Positions 46,707 through 56,563 are shown, counted from the stretch's first letter. The stretch is DNA of 64,000 nt from CAWJHE01 sp963842455 (GCA_963842455.1 CAWJHE010000014.1:496001-560000); one strand, 5' to 3'. Translations and numbers: made by a program. The notes: a model not told the origin generated them from the letters alone.

Positions 46707-48433
46707 GGATGGGTGGTAATCCCCAGCCCCATTTCCGTAGGGTGAATCAATGCAGATAACTTGTAAAAAATATGATAATCACCAATCACTTTTTCTTCCC
46801 AGGTTATCGATCGCAGGTTAAATTCCACTCGCAGCTTTGCGTCTAAGGCATCGTGGCGTGTTGTGATATAGGCTACCCTGTCGGCGTTTGAAACCCTATC
46901 CCGGTATGGTTGGTAGCGGTCATCCCTTTGAGTGTAGCGAAAATCCTGATGATAGGGCAATGCCGGCAGATAGATCAGACTCTCTTGAGACAAGAACGCC
47001 AGCGGATAACTGACCCAATAATTACTATACCCATAAACTTCACCCTGCGACTGTAAAAAGTCAATCAATTCCTGGTCAAAGCGGCGATCAATTTGCGTCG
47101 GTGCATAGAATTGAGTTGTAAACCCTGGCGGAATACGCTGGGCGCATTGCATGGTTCCCCACAAATTGAAGATTAACACCACACCAAGCAAGCTGTAAAC
47201 CCGCACACCAAAGGTATTGCTCAACTTGACCATACTCCAGGCAGCCAGCATCACCAAAGGAACAGAAAGTGGAACAAAATAACGCCCGGATGGATCAGCG
47301 CCAAAAGGTGTCAGCACAAACCCTGCTACTAAAATAACAACCACCAGAATCCAGAGAACATGGACCCAACCTGTTTCCAGACCAGTTTTTCCGGCTACCC
47401 AGATCGATTTATCTAAGCGCCTGGGCAGGTCTTTGACCACAGTGATGGCCACCAACACCCAAAAGAAAAGCACCAGCGGGATGAGCGGCAAGGCCAACCA
47501 GGTCACATCCCAGGGTGGTCGAAAACCCATTGCGGCCGTACTGCCTAGCAAGATTAAATTGACCAGGTGCTGCCAGGTTTGGACAATCCAGGGTACTTGT
47601 TCTACACCAGCAATCGCCCCTCCACCAAGCTCCCAAATCAACTGGCGCAGACCGAATTTCAAGGCGTAACCCCACCAGGGAGCTGCACCTAATAAGATGC
47701 CAGCCAACAAGATCGTCACCGGAACGATCAAGCTCTTCAACGACAGGGTGAACCCTTCAGGAGACTGGTGTTGATTCTGGTTAACCAATTTCGACCAATC
47801 CCAAAAAACCAGGAAAAGGTAAAGCAAGGCGGCAGCGCTGAAAACCAGGCTAATGCCAAAAGCCCACAACCCCAAGCCGATTAAAAAACCCAACACGGCC
47901 CACTTCCACAATCTGCCTGGAAAGTGATAGGCACGCCAATCCTGATGAATGCCCAGTGCGAGCAGGAGGATAAAATTGCCAATCAATAAAGCTTCGCCAT
48001 ACCCTCCCAATGAGACTGTCGTGTATAAAGTCAGATTGACCGTCGGGATGGCTAATAATAGCACGGCAATAGCTGCAGTCTTCCAGGATGCATAGGCAAC
48101 ATATGCCAGCCAGACAGTCGAAAGCATAATCCCAAGATATAAGATGCCCTGTACCCATCGGATTACCCAAACGGATTGACCGAAAAGCCAGAAGCCAATC
48201 GCCACCAGGTACGCATCCAGGCTACCCATGTATGCCTGACCGTAAAAGAAAATTGGAGATTCGCCCTGCAAGATATGTCGAGCCATCAAGGCAACTACCG
48301 CCTCATCAGAATTGAACGGCGCTAAACCTGAACACACGATCCAAGCCTTCAAAGCGATGGCCACCAGGCAAGCCAATAGGATCCAAATGGGTGGAGCTTG
48401 CAAAAGTCTTGGGAGTTTACTCTCTACAGGCAA
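46703..48433 (-). CDS. GT39-like membrane glycosyltransferase
   Basis: 576 residues and about 11 helices, with the GT-C acidic motif FNSDEAVVALMARHIL near residue 40. The C-terminal soluble region contains YGYSNYWVSYPLAFLS. TTG 48433 is used, with AGGA 6 bases upstream. It is the first gene of the leftward set and is transcribed divergently from 48458-50113; only 24 bases separate the two starts. Confidence 0.78.
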   Translation of the reverse strand: MPVESKLPRLLQAPPIWILLACLVAIALKAWIVCSGLAPFNSDEAVVALMARHILQGESPIFFYGQAYMGSLDAYLVAIGFWLFGQSVWVIRWVQGILYLGIMLSTVWLAYVAYASWKTAAIAVLLLAIPTVNLTLYTTVSLGGYGEALLIGNFILLLALGIHQDWRAYHFPGRLWKWAVLGFLIGLGLWAFGISLVFSAAALLYLFLVFWDWSKLVNQNQHQSPEGFTLSLKSLIVPVTILLAGILLGAAPWWGYALKFGLRQLIWELGGGAIAGVEQVPWIVQTWQHLVNLILLGSTAAMGFRPPWDVTWLALPLIPLVLFFWVLVAITVVKDLPRRLDKSIWVAGKTGLETGWVHVLWILVVVILVAGFVLTPFGADPSGRYFVPLSVPLVMLAAWSMVKLSNTFGVRVYSLLGVVLIFNLWGTMQCAQRIPPGFTTQFYAPTQIDRRFDQELIDFLQSQGEVYGYSNYWVSYPLAFLSQESLIYLPALPYHQDFRYTQRDDRYQPYRDRVSNADRVAYITTRHDALDAKLRVEFNLRSITWEEKVIGDYHIFYKLSALIHPTEMGLGITTHP

Positions 48434-48445
48434 AATGGTTCCTTT

Positions 48446-48451
48446 TATAAT
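48446..48451. promoter_or_regulatory. shared -10 box of a bidirectional, possibly leaderless promoter
   Basis: TATAAT at 48446-48451 on the plus strand lies 6 bases before the ATG at 48458, so transcription would start at or next to the start codon. The same palindromic TTATAA core reads TATAAA toward the divergent gene at 48433. A weak -35 (TCTACA, 48423-48428) is spaced 17 bases away on the plus side. Confidence 0.45.
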
Positions 48452-48457
48452 GCAGGT

Positions 48458-50113
48458 ATGCTTTCATCTCATCATCTTAATCAGCCTGACAGGAAGAAGC
48501 GCACGATCTTGTGGATTTTCTTCTGTCTATTTCTGGTTGCGATGCTCGCCAGATTGCTCCCCGGTGCGAGGATCATCGACGATGCATTTATCACCTATCG
48601 CTATGTTCATAACCTGATCAACGGCAATGGCTTGGTTTACAACCCCGGTGAGCGGGTATTAGGAACAACAACGCCATTTTACTCGCTTCTCTTAGCCTTA
48701 CTCAGTTCAATTTTGCAAGGAGGTCAGGAAAACCTTCCGATCACTTCGACCTTTCTCAACGCCGTGGCAGATAGCGCAGGGTGTCTGCTACTGTTTGCCA
48801 TTGGTCGCAGCCTCGGATGGTCCGTTGCGGGGTTCGGAGCAGCGTTAGTGTGGGCGGTTGCCCCTTTTAGTGTCACTTTTTCGATTGGTGGGCTTGAAAC
48901 CAGTATCGTAGTTTTTCTCATATTGGCTGCTTGGTACACATACTTGGTAAGAAAGACGTTCTGGACAGCCTTTTTCGCTGCGCTGCTCATTCTCACCCGC
49001 CCAGATACCATGATTCTTGTCGCTCCCCTGACGCTGGATCATACTCTCCAGATCCTAAAGACCATAAAAAGTCACAAAAAGGAGGGAAAAAGGATCTCAT
49101 TCGCAACCTACAAACCACACATTGGTGAAATCCTCGCCCTGTTTTTGCCGTTAACTGGTTGGGTAATCTTCGCTGCGCTTTATTACGGCAGCCCAGTCCC
49201 ACATTCAATTACTGCAAAAAGCCTGGCATACCAGATTTCCTCTGAATCAGCATTGGTGCGCCTGCTGCAGCATTACAGTACACCATTCATGGAGCAATAC
49301 AGCCTTGATGGTTCCTTGCTGATAGGTTTGGGGGTGCTTTATCTCTTCCTTTCTATATTGGGAGGATGGATCGCCAGCAAAAACAATCGGCGCAGCTGGC
49401 CTTTTTTCATCTACCCCTGGCTTTATTTGATCGTTTTTTCGATTGCCAATCCGTTGATCTTCCGTTGGTACCTCACACCTCCGCTGCCTGCCTATATTCT
49501 CTCCATCCTGATTGGCGCACAGCACCTGGTACAAAAAGGGTTAACAGTCTTGCTTCAATGGAAGGCTTCTCAAAAAAGCGAGCTGAGTAAGCTGTATCCC
49601 ATCACGGCTCAATCGATCTTAGCCTTGATCATCATTGTGATACCTTTTTCATTAACGCTGCAAGGATGGGATCTTCTCCCAGGCAAGGCAACAATACGCC
49701 CTGTCCCCAAGATGGCCTGGATAGAATTAGAAGTGCTGTACCGCCAGGTGTGTGAACAGCTAACGCCGCTGATTTCTGCTCAGAGTAACCCGGCCATCGT
49801 GATCGCAGCTGGGGATATCGGTGTTCTGGGTTATTGCACTGGCGCAAAAATTTTGGACCTGGTTGGATTAATTTCTCCCCAAGCCACAAGGTATTATCCA
49901 GCGGATGAAGATCTTTATCTGATCAATTATGCGATTCCACCAGATTTAGTTATAGACAATTTACCAGATTTCCTGGTGATCCTGGAGATTTATGGGAGAG
50001 CTGGTTTACTAAAAGATGCACGCTTTCTCGAAGCCTATCAGTTGATAGAAAAAATCGAAACTGATATCTATGGCAGCGACGGGTTACTGGTTTATGAACT
50101 TAGAAATCCTTAA
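48458..50113 (+). CDS. GT-C-like membrane glycosyltransferase
   Basis: About 551 residues, about 11 helices. The acidic motif is IIDDAFITYRYVHNL, and a C-terminal part (AAGDIGVLGYCTGAKILDLVGL) closely resembles the protein at 38591-40075. ATG 48458 is preferred to an upstream start at 48398, which would overlap the divergent gene. It overlaps the next gene by 20 bases. Confidence 0.78.
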   Translation: MLSSHHLNQPDRKKRTILWIFFCLFLVAMLARLLPGARIIDDAFITYRYVHNLINGNGLVYNPGERVLGTTTPFYSLLLALLSSILQGGQENLPITSTFLNAVADSAGCLLLFAIGRSLGWSVAGFGAALVWAVAPFSVTFSIGGLETSIVVFLILAAWYTYLVRKTFWTAFFAALLILTRPDTMILVAPLTLDHTLQILKTIKSHKKEGKRISFATYKPHIGEILALFLPLTGWVIFAALYYGSPVPHSITAKSLAYQISSESALVRLLQHYSTPFMEQYSLDGSLLIGLGVLYLFLSILGGWIASKNNRRSWPFFIYPWLYLIVFSIANPLIFRWYLTPPLPAYILSILIGAQHLVQKGLTVLLQWKASQKSELSKLYPITAQSILALIIIVIPFSLTLQGWDLLPGKATIRPVPKMAWIELEVLYRQVCEQLTPLISAQSNPAIVIAAGDIGVLGYCTGAKILDLVGLISPQATRYYPADEDLYLINYAIPPDLVIDNLPDFLVILEIYGRAGLLKDARFLEAYQLIEKIETDIYGSDGLLVYELRNP

Positions 50114-51410
50114 GGACCAAAATCTCAAAATTAAAATTCTGCTGATCAGCTTGCTCATCATGCTGCTAAGCGGGTTCTTCATTTGGGGGTCAGTACTGGT
50201 ACCTTTCCATCCTGATGAAAGCACCTTCATTTACATGAGCAGCGATTTTGAGCTTTGGATTTCCCAACCGCTCAGTCTGGCATTTAACCCGGATAATGTT
50301 CAAGATGATCGCCAGCGATACCGGCTGATTGACGCTCCTCTAACGCGTTATTACCTTGGCCTGGCACGAAGTCTCAGCGGACAAGAAGCTCCCACCAGTG
50401 ATTGGGATTGGTCCGCAAATTGGATGGAAAATTTGTCGATCGGCTCGGTGCCCCAAGCTGAGTTGATGCAAACCAGTCGACTGGCGATCAGTTTTCTCTT
50501 CCCGTTCACCCTTCTGCTCATCTTCTTGATCGGGCGTGAAATCCAAGGATTTAACACCGGGATTTTAGCCGTTCTTTTTTTTGGGTTTAACGCCCTTGTG
50601 CTAGTGCATAACCGGCGTGCCATGGCCGAAAGTTGGCTGACCCTGGGGATTCTGCTGTCAATTTGGAGCGCTCTGCAAGCAGACCGGCGTCCATGGTTAG
50701 CCGGGGCTGGCCTGGCAGTTGCCTTCGGCGCAAAACACACAGGTCTGCTACTGCTTCCTTTGGGGTTGTCCGTGATTCTCCAGCCCACATTGCTCAACCG
50801 GCACTACCTGGGCAAGACCATGAAAGCCCTGGGACAATTTTTGGGAGTTTTTTTGATCCTGACGGCGTTGTTGAACCCGGTTTTTTGGCGGCAGCCGCTG
50901 AATGCCGCGCGAGCAGCCTGGGCAGTGCGCACCGATCTGGTAACCCAGCAGGTTGCCAATTCGATGCAACCCGAACCAGGTCGTCTCAGTCAGCTTATCA
51001 CGATCCGGCTGGGAACCATTATCGCCAATAATTTCCTGGTTTCTCCGGCGTTCTACGAAGTTGGAAATTACAGAATTGAGACAGCAGAGGCTCAAGCAAC
51101 CTATCTGCAGGTCCCGGGGCATAATCTTTTGCGCAGTCCAGTCGGTGCTGGGGTATCGCTTTTTTTGACCCTCTCGGGTTTAATTTACAGCGTGAGAGAC
51201 TACAAAAAGATGCCCAAGCGCCAAAAGAGAGCCCATGGCATCCTGTGGCTGGCAGGCGTCATGCTCTTTTTGGGTGTACTTATCCTGGTTCCCCTACCCT
51301 GGCAGCGCTATGTCGTCCCTTTGATCCCCATCACAAGCTTGTGGGCAGCATACTCATTAGCACATTTTTTGCCAATAACTCTATCGTCCCCTCCAAAATT
51401 AACCGGATAA
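50094..51410 (+). CDS. GT39-like membrane glycosyltransferase
   Basis: About 438 residues with about 10 helices. It has the first-loop motif FHPDESTFIY, the MAESWLTLG motif and GAKHTGLLLLPLG, all characteristic of PMT/ArnT-like enzymes. The ATG at 50094 lies inside the 3' end of the preceding gene, so translation is coupled. It lacks the usual large soluble C-terminal domain. Confidence 0.8.
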   Translation: MNLEILKDQNLKIKILLISLLIMLLSGFFIWGSVLVPFHPDESTFIYMSSDFELWISQPLSLAFNPDNVQDDRQRYRLIDAPLTRYYLGLARSLSGQEAPTSDWDWSANWMENLSIGSVPQAELMQTSRLAISFLFPFTLLLIFLIGREIQGFNTGILAVLFFGFNALVLVHNRRAMAESWLTLGILLSIWSALQADRRPWLAGAGLAVAFGAKHTGLLLLPLGLSVILQPTLLNRHYLGKTMKALGQFLGVFLILTALLNPVFWRQPLNAARAAWAVRTDLVTQQVANSMQPEPGRLSQLITIRLGTIIANNFLVSPAFYEVGNYRIETAEAQATYLQVPGHNLLRSPVGAGVSLFLTLSGLIYSVRDYKKMPKRQKRAHGILWLAGVMLFLGVLILVPLPWQRYVVPLIPITSLWAAYSLAHFLPITLSSPPKLTG

Positions 51411-51515
51411 ACAAATCAGAACCGGGGTAGGATTTTTTTCAGAATTATGTATTCAATTCAATATGTGTTATCATTATGTCAATAGTGATGCATATTAATC
51501 AGTTAAGGAGGTAGC

Positions 51516-51761
51516 ATGATTCGAACTCAAATACAAATCACAAAAGAACAATCAAACAAATTGAAAAGGCTGGCATCCAGACAAGGAGTCTCTGTTGCTG
51601 AGTTGATCCGCAACAGTATTGACAAGATGATTTCTGCTAGCAGCCTACCCGACCAGGATGCAATGCGCAGAAAAGCAATTGAGGCAGCTGGAAAGTTGAC
51701 TGGTCCGAATAATTTATCCGTAGATCATGATATTTTCCTTGGAGAAGCCTATAAATCATGA
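51516..51761 (+). CDS. ribbon-helix-helix antitoxin (VapB/CopG-like)
   Basis: 81 residues. The N-terminal ribbon-helix-helix (MIRTQIQITKEQSNKLKRL, then a VAELIRNSIDKM helix) binds DNA; the acidic C-terminus probably neutralises the toxin. A strong AAGGAGG ribosome site precedes the ATG. It overlaps the toxin gene by 4 bases (ATGA), the usual toxin-antitoxin layout, and should repress its own operon. Base composition here is more AT-rich than in flanking genes. Confidence 0.9.
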   Translation: MIRTQIQITKEQSNKLKRLASRQGVSVAELIRNSIDKMISASSLPDQDAMRRKAIEAAGKLTGPNNLSVDHDIFLGEAYKS

Positions 51762-52168
51762 ATGTATTTATAGATACATCTGCTTTTCTTGCCATTCTTA
51801 ACTCCGAAGATCTTTTTCACCAACCTGCGAAGCAAACATGGACAGCTATCCTGTCCAACGAATATCGACTTGCATGCAGCAACTACATCCTGGTTGAATT
51901 GATCGCGTTATTACAAAATCGATTCGGATTAGACGCTGTTAGATTATTTGAAAACGATATACTGCCAGTAATTGATGTAATCTGGATAGATGAAGACACT
52001 CACAAACATGCTATTAAAACTCTGATCTTGTTAAATCAAAGAAGGCTATCTCTGGTAGATTGCACAAGCTTCGAAATTTTACGCAGTCAGAATTTCGACC
52101 ATGTCTTTACTTTTGATTCACATTTTTCTGAGTTAGGGTTTTCAGTTTTTCCCACCCCAATTGATTAA
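51758..52168 (+). CDS. PIN-domain ribonuclease toxin (VapC-like)
   Basis: 136 residues. The PIN acidic residues are all present: Asp in FIDTSAF (residue 6), Glu in LVELIAL, Asp in SLVDCTSFEI and Asp in TFDSHF. VapC toxins cleave tRNA or rRNA with Mg2+ when freed from the antitoxin. The gene converges with rpoD and ends 62 bases from its stop. Confidence 0.92.
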   Translation: MNVFIDTSAFLAILNSEDLFHQPAKQTWTAILSNEYRLACSNYILVELIALLQNRFGLDAVRLFENDILPVIDVIWIDEDTHKHAIKTLILLNQRRLSLVDCTSFEILRSQNFDHVFTFDSHFSELGFSVFPTPID

Positions 52169-52182
52169 ATTAGGAAACAAAA

Positions 52183-52214
52183 AGACCGCTGATCTGTGTG
52201 CAACAGCGGCCTTT
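52183..52214 (-). terminator. intrinsic terminator of rpoD
   Basis: A 9-bp stem with one G-U pair (52183-52191 with 52204-52212), followed on the minus strand by TTTTTG. It may also end vapC transcripts from the other side, where CTTTC follows. Confidence 0.8.
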
Positions 52215-52230
52215 CGTCATTCAAGGGAGA

Positions 52231-53451
52231 TTATCCCAAATATTCACGCAATTTGCGCCGGATAGCGGGATGTCTCAGGCGGCTGAGAGCCTGGGCTTCG
52301 ATCTGGCGCACACGCTCGCGGGTAACGCCCATCTTTCTGCCCACCTCTTCCAGTGTATAAGCCTGTCCATCCAACAAACCATATCGCAATTGCAGGATAC
52401 GTACTTCGCGCGGCGGTAAGCCGTTGAGCACACTATCCAGGTGTTCGCGCAGGAGATTGTAGGTGGCTGTGTCATCCGGTGCGGCAGCTTCGTCATCCTG
52501 GATAAAATCACCCAGAACCGAGTCTTCTTCATCATCGGTCGGGGTTTCCAGGGAAAGCGGCCGGCGAGCTACCTGGATCATATTCTCAACCTTCTGCGGG
52601 GTGACATCCAAAGCATCAGCCAGCTCTTCCACCGATGGGTCACGCCCAAGCCGCTGAGTTAGTTGGTGCTGGACACGCAACAGCTTATTGATCTGGTCAC
52701 CCATATGCACCGGTACACGGATGGTACGACCCTGGTCAGCAATGGCGCGCGTTACTGCCTGGCGAATCCACCAGGTTGCGTAGGTGCTAAATTTATGGCC
52801 TCGGCGATAATCAAATTTCTTGGCAGCCCGGATCAAACCGATATTGCCTTCCTGGATCAAATCGAGAAAAGGCACACCACGCCCCATATATTTTTTGGCG
52901 ACACTGATTACCAGGCGGGAGTTTGCCGTGATCAGGTGTTCCCTGGCTGCCCAACCATCTTCAATCAAGCGCTGCAACTCCTGCCTGCGGCGTGGGCTAA
53001 TAATCCCCTTTGCCAGTTCTTCCCGTGCCAAACGGCCGCGCTCGATGCGCTGGGCTAACTCAACTTCTTCTTCTGCAGTAAGTAACGGGACACGACCAAC
53101 CTCTTTAAGATACAACCCGATCGTATCATCGGTATCAATATTAGCCAGGTAATTATCTTCAACAGCCAGGTCTGGCTGGGTTTCATCCTCAGCATCATCT
53201 TCTTCAGCTAATTCCTCATCACTAGGACCGCCAACAGTGGTTTCATCCAGGTAAGGAATGCCTGCGCTAATCAAGGCTGCAAATGCTTCTTCTAGTTGAT
53301 CTACATCTTGCTCAGCATCTGGGAAAAATCCCAGGATATCGTCGATGGTTACATAGGTTTTTTGTCTGCCTAACTCAATCAATCTTGCGATAGCTGGATG
53401 ATCGTCATCTTCGTGCTCTTCCATCGCATTTAACAATTCATCATCAATCAT
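52231..53451 (-). CDS. rpoD: primary RNA polymerase sigma factor (RpoD/SigA)
   Basis: 406 residues. It has an acidic N-terminal region 1.1-like segment, region 1.2 (YLKEVGRVPLLT), a complete region 2 (DLIQEGNIGLIRAAKKFDYRRG and TWWIRQA for -10 binding), region 3 (PVHMGDQINKL) and region 4.2 (VTRERVRQIEAQAL) for the -35. The promoters found in this window match its expected TTGACA/TATAAT specificity. The start ATG 53451 follows GGAGAG. The 191-base upstream gap probably carries its promoter. Confidence 0.97.
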   Translation of the reverse strand: MIDDELLNAMEEHEDDDHPAIARLIELGRQKTYVTIDDILGFFPDAEQDVDQLEEAFAALISAGIPYLDETTVGGPSDEELAEEDDAEDETQPDLAVEDNYLANIDTDDTIGLYLKEVGRVPLLTAEEEVELAQRIERGRLAREELAKGIISPRRRQELQRLIEDGWAAREHLITANSRLVISVAKKYMGRGVPFLDLIQEGNIGLIRAAKKFDYRRGHKFSTYATWWIRQAVTRAIADQGRTIRVPVHMGDQINKLLRVQHQLTQRLGRDPSVEELADALDVTPQKVENMIQVARRPLSLETPTDDEEDSVLGDFIQDDEAAAPDDTATYNLLREHLDSVLNGLPPREVRILQLRYGLLDGQAYTLEEVGRKMGVTRERVRQIEAQALSRLRHPAIRRKLREYLG

Positions 53452-53642
53452 AATCTCTCCAACACCAGCCTGTATTCACAGTAAAAGTTATAAACAGAAT
53501 ACACGCTTTTTAACTCAAAATCAATACCCAATTCCGATTCCTGATAACTTCATAAGGATCTCAGAAAAACGACCATACCTGGACGGGGGCTCATCATCAG
53601 CCATGCAGACCATCGGCCAGGATAGTGCTACACAAATGAACT

Positions 53643-54236
53643 CTACGGAACCTGTGTTTGCTCAACCCCTTCTGTCAGCTCAATCTCTGCAGCAGGTGTC
53701 GGCAGCAAGGGTGGATTCTCCAAAAGATTGAGCAAAGCATCTAAACCAAACTTATTCACAACCACCACCTGGCTTTGGTTACTGGCTAATACATAATATC
53801 CAGAGCCTGTAGGTGTTTCGTTGCCAATATTCAGGACGATCTGGCTGCCATCCTGGCTGACCAACAAAATTTTATACAAAGCATTCTCTAGATTCAAAGC
53901 CTCCAGGCCGGGCAATGATCCCGGCGAAGAGACAATCGTTGAGCTTAAAAATTGTGATAACGCCGATTGGACAGCAGCCGAATCAGCTGGGGCTATCTGC
54001 GGCTGTGTCAGGCTCCATTCGCCCTGCGCAGGTCGCACCAACTCAAGGTTCTTCCCATCTGAGCTCTGGACGGCAATTCGAGTAAGCGCTTGCTCCTGTA
54101 GATCAAATAAACTTTGATTGGCTGTGGTTGGCGTTATTTCAGGTTCTTGATCCTGGTTGGATCGCTGAACCCAAACTAAGCCTGCCAAAACAACCAAAAA
54201 CATCAAAAGAACAATCCAGGTCGTACGACGGATCAT
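53643..54236 (-). CDS. DUF4340 protein associated with Gld-type ABC exporter
   Basis: 197 residues: an N-terminal membrane anchor (residues 7-23), then an extracytoplasmic DUF4340 domain (IAVQSSDGKNLELVRPAQGEWSL region). Family members usually sit next to GldG-like genes, as here (4-base gap). Exact function unknown. Confidence 0.87.
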   Translation of the reverse strand: MIRRTTWIVLLMFLVVLAGLVWVQRSNQDQEPEITPTTANQSLFDLQEQALTRIAVQSSDGKNLELVRPAQGEWSLTQPQIAPADSAAVQSALSQFLSSTIVSSPGSLPGLEALNLENALYKILLVSQDGSQIVLNIGNETPTGSGYYVLASNQSQVVVVNKFGLDALLNLLENPPLLPTPAAEIELTEGVEQTQVP

Positions 54237-54240
54237 CGTT

Positions 54241-55794
54241 TTATCCTCTTCGCCGGCGTTGTACCCAAACGACGATACCCCAAACCAAGGCCAGAGCTGG
54301 TATCAAAAACACGATCCCTAAGAGCATCAGCTGCGTAGTCAGGCGGTCTGGAGGCATCAACAGTCGCTGGGTTGAGTTCTTGGGTGTGAGCGAAATCAAT
54401 GCTTCTTGACCAGCAGCCCAATCAACAGAACTGACCAGTAAATCACCATTGGCGTATGCAAAATAGTTCGCATCAATGGCAAAGTCAGCATCCCCAAAAA
54501 CAACCAGCCGGCCACCATGATTAAAATTCTCCGCGACCACTGCCAAAGATACCGGTCCTTGCAGATCGGCAGCCTGGTCGAATTGGATTTGGTTAGTTTC
54601 CAAGCCCACCATATCTGTTTCGGCCCAGGATTGTGAAGCGGTCAGCACTAACTCAACCGGGCTGACATTTTCAACCTGTGCGTCGATGGTCACACTACGA
54701 GCTGTTGGGAACTGTGACGCGACTTGCTGAAGTTTACGGGTGATGGCATGTTCGCCATAACTGGCGGCATAGGGGGCAAAAGGTTGGTTCGAAGTCAGAT
54801 CAACGATCATATTCTGTCCCAACAGGATTCCCCAGCTTTCGGTTAGGTAACCAGCCATTGGATCAGCTGCTTCACCAAACTCAGTCATAATGATGGGTTC
54901 CTGCATAACAATTAATGCCCCACCATTGCTGGCAAATTGACTCAACAAGTCCACTTCTGCCTGGGAAACAGGTTTCCGCGGACCGGGCACAACAATCACA
55001 TCAGCATCTTCCGGTATCAGGTTGGTGGAGAGCAAATTGAGCATTTTTACCTGGTAGTTTTTACTTTCCAAGGTGCTCTTGACTTGAGAGTAGGCGCGAT
55101 CGCCTGTATCTTCCGGGCTATACTCACCATGTCCAGTGAGGAAATAAACCACGCGCTCTTCCGGGCTGATCAGTCGAACCAGTCCGGCTGTAATTTCTTG
55201 CTCGCTGACCGCGGTGACAGGTTCACTACGGATTCCCATGTTCAAGACAACCGTGCCATCCCTGGTCACCCGGGCTTGTTCAGCAGCGACTGGATCGCTT
55301 TCAGGATCAATAAAGGAATAATCGAATTTATCGTTGGAATAATATTTATACTGTTCCAACAAATCTTTGGTGCGCGTAGCATCTAAACGAGCGGTGTAGA
55401 AAGCTTTTGCGATGACCGGTTCTTCAAGACTCTCCAGGGCGGCAATGGTCTCTGGTGCTAGCGTATATTGTTTATCCTCGGTCAGATCCCAGCGTTTCGA
55501 ATTTTGGAACACCAGGTAATTAACCATCACAACAATCCCTACAAAAGCCAAAGAAAGCACCAGGGCATTACTACCGTATCGCGCTTGGCGGCCAGTCAGG
55601 AGTTGGCGGATCCGGTCTGGGTCTAACATCGCATATAAGGCCAGGCCAATCACCACCAGGCCCAGACTCACCTGAACATACAGGTCAAATTTATTCTGAA
55701 CCAGATAGAAACCAATCGCTGCAAGTGCAGCTACTAAAGCTAAAACCAGCCCTAAGGGGGCAAAACGACGCCAATTGGGATTCATTAGCCCCAC
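54241..55794 (-). CDS. GldG-like ABC transporter auxiliary protein
   Basis: 517 residues with two N-terminal helices (residues 13-32 and 35-55), a third near 76-96, and one C-terminal helix. The large extracytoplasmic ABC_transp_aux domain has YFLTGHGEYSP and DVIVVPGPRKPVS motifs. In Bacteroidetes, GldG with GldA and GldF is required for gliding; in Chloroflexi the same set exists without known gliding and its cargo is unknown. It overlaps the permease gene by 10 bases. Confidence 0.9.
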   Translation of the reverse strand: MGLMNPNWRRFAPLGLVLALVAALAAIGFYLVQNKFDLYVQVSLGLVVIGLALYAMLDPDRIRQLLTGRQARYGSNALVLSLAFVGIVVMVNYLVFQNSKRWDLTEDKQYTLAPETIAALESLEEPVIAKAFYTARLDATRTKDLLEQYKYYSNDKFDYSFIDPESDPVAAEQARVTRDGTVVLNMGIRSEPVTAVSEQEITAGLVRLISPEERVVYFLTGHGEYSPEDTGDRAYSQVKSTLESKNYQVKMLNLLSTNLIPEDADVIVVPGPRKPVSQAEVDLLSQFASNGGALIVMQEPIIMTEFGEAADPMAGYLTESWGILLGQNMIVDLTSNQPFAPYAASYGEHAITRKLQQVASQFPTARSVTIDAQVENVSPVELVLTASQSWAETDMVGLETNQIQFDQAADLQGPVSLAVVAENFNHGGRLVVFGDADFAIDANYFAYANGDLLVSSVDWAAGQEALISLTPKNSTQRLLMPPDRLTTQLMLLGIVFLIPALALVWGIVVWVQRRRRG

Positions 55795-56531
55795 CTCCGA
55801 ATTTCAACCGACATTGTTCCAAAAAACAACGACAATGCAGTCAGGGATAAAAAGTAAGTTACATCCTTGAGATCCAGGATGCCGATAATCAGGTTTGCAA
55901 AGAAGTGTTCCTGCAAACCCAGGTAAACGACGAATTCAGAAAGGGCAGAAGCAGAACCCAATACCTGCCCAATCGGTGTAATAATCCACCACAAGAAGAT
56001 CATGACGCCCAGAGTGGCAACAAAGGCAGCTATTTGGTTGTTGAACAGGGATGAGACAAACACACCAATTGCAACCAAAGCTGCACTCATCAATAGAATT
56101 CCCAGATAGCCAGTGATCAAGGGTCCCTGATCAATTCCAGGTTCTACCAACTGGTGCAAGATCATCGGGTAAACCAACGTAATCGCAATAATCGTCGCTA
56201 AAAGCAGGAAACCGCCTAGCCATTTTCCCACTACCAATTCCCAGTCCCTAACTGGCGCGGTCAGGATCAGCTCAATCGTCCCCATGCGTTGTTCTTCTGC
56301 CAGTAAACGGGTAGTGATAGCCGGTGTGATAAAGATTAACATCGTCGCCAGGGGACCTAGTACGATATCCACTCCAGGTACATAACCCGATTGGAGTGCA
56401 GAACGCTCTAATCCAAAAAAGTAGAAAATCGCCCCCACGACCAGTAAGACAAAAAAGGTCATCAGGTAAGCTACCGGGCTGGCAAAATACAATTTGTATT
56501 CTCTTTTTGCTATTGTCCAAATATTATTCAT
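55785..56531 (-). CDS. GldF-like ABC transporter permease
   Basis: 248 residues with six helices of the ABC-2 type. It has the N-terminal IAKREYKLYFASPVAY motif and the central EEQRMGTIELILTAPVRDWE motif. It forms the membrane channel for the ATPase encoded upstream. Confidence 0.92.
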   Translation of the reverse strand: MNNIWTIAKREYKLYFASPVAYLMTFFVLLVVGAIFYFFGLERSALQSGYVPGVDIVLGPLATMLIFITPAITTRLLAEEQRMGTIELILTAPVRDWELVVGKWLGGFLLLATIIAITLVYPMILHQLVEPGIDQGPLITGYLGILLMSAALVAIGVFVSSLFNNQIAAFVATLGVMIFLWWIITPIGQVLGSASALSEFVVYLGLQEHFFANLIIGILDLKDVTYFLSLTALSLFFGTMSVEIRRWG

Positions 56532-56563
56532 AGAAGATCTTTCCTCTCCAGGTTTCGCAAGAT

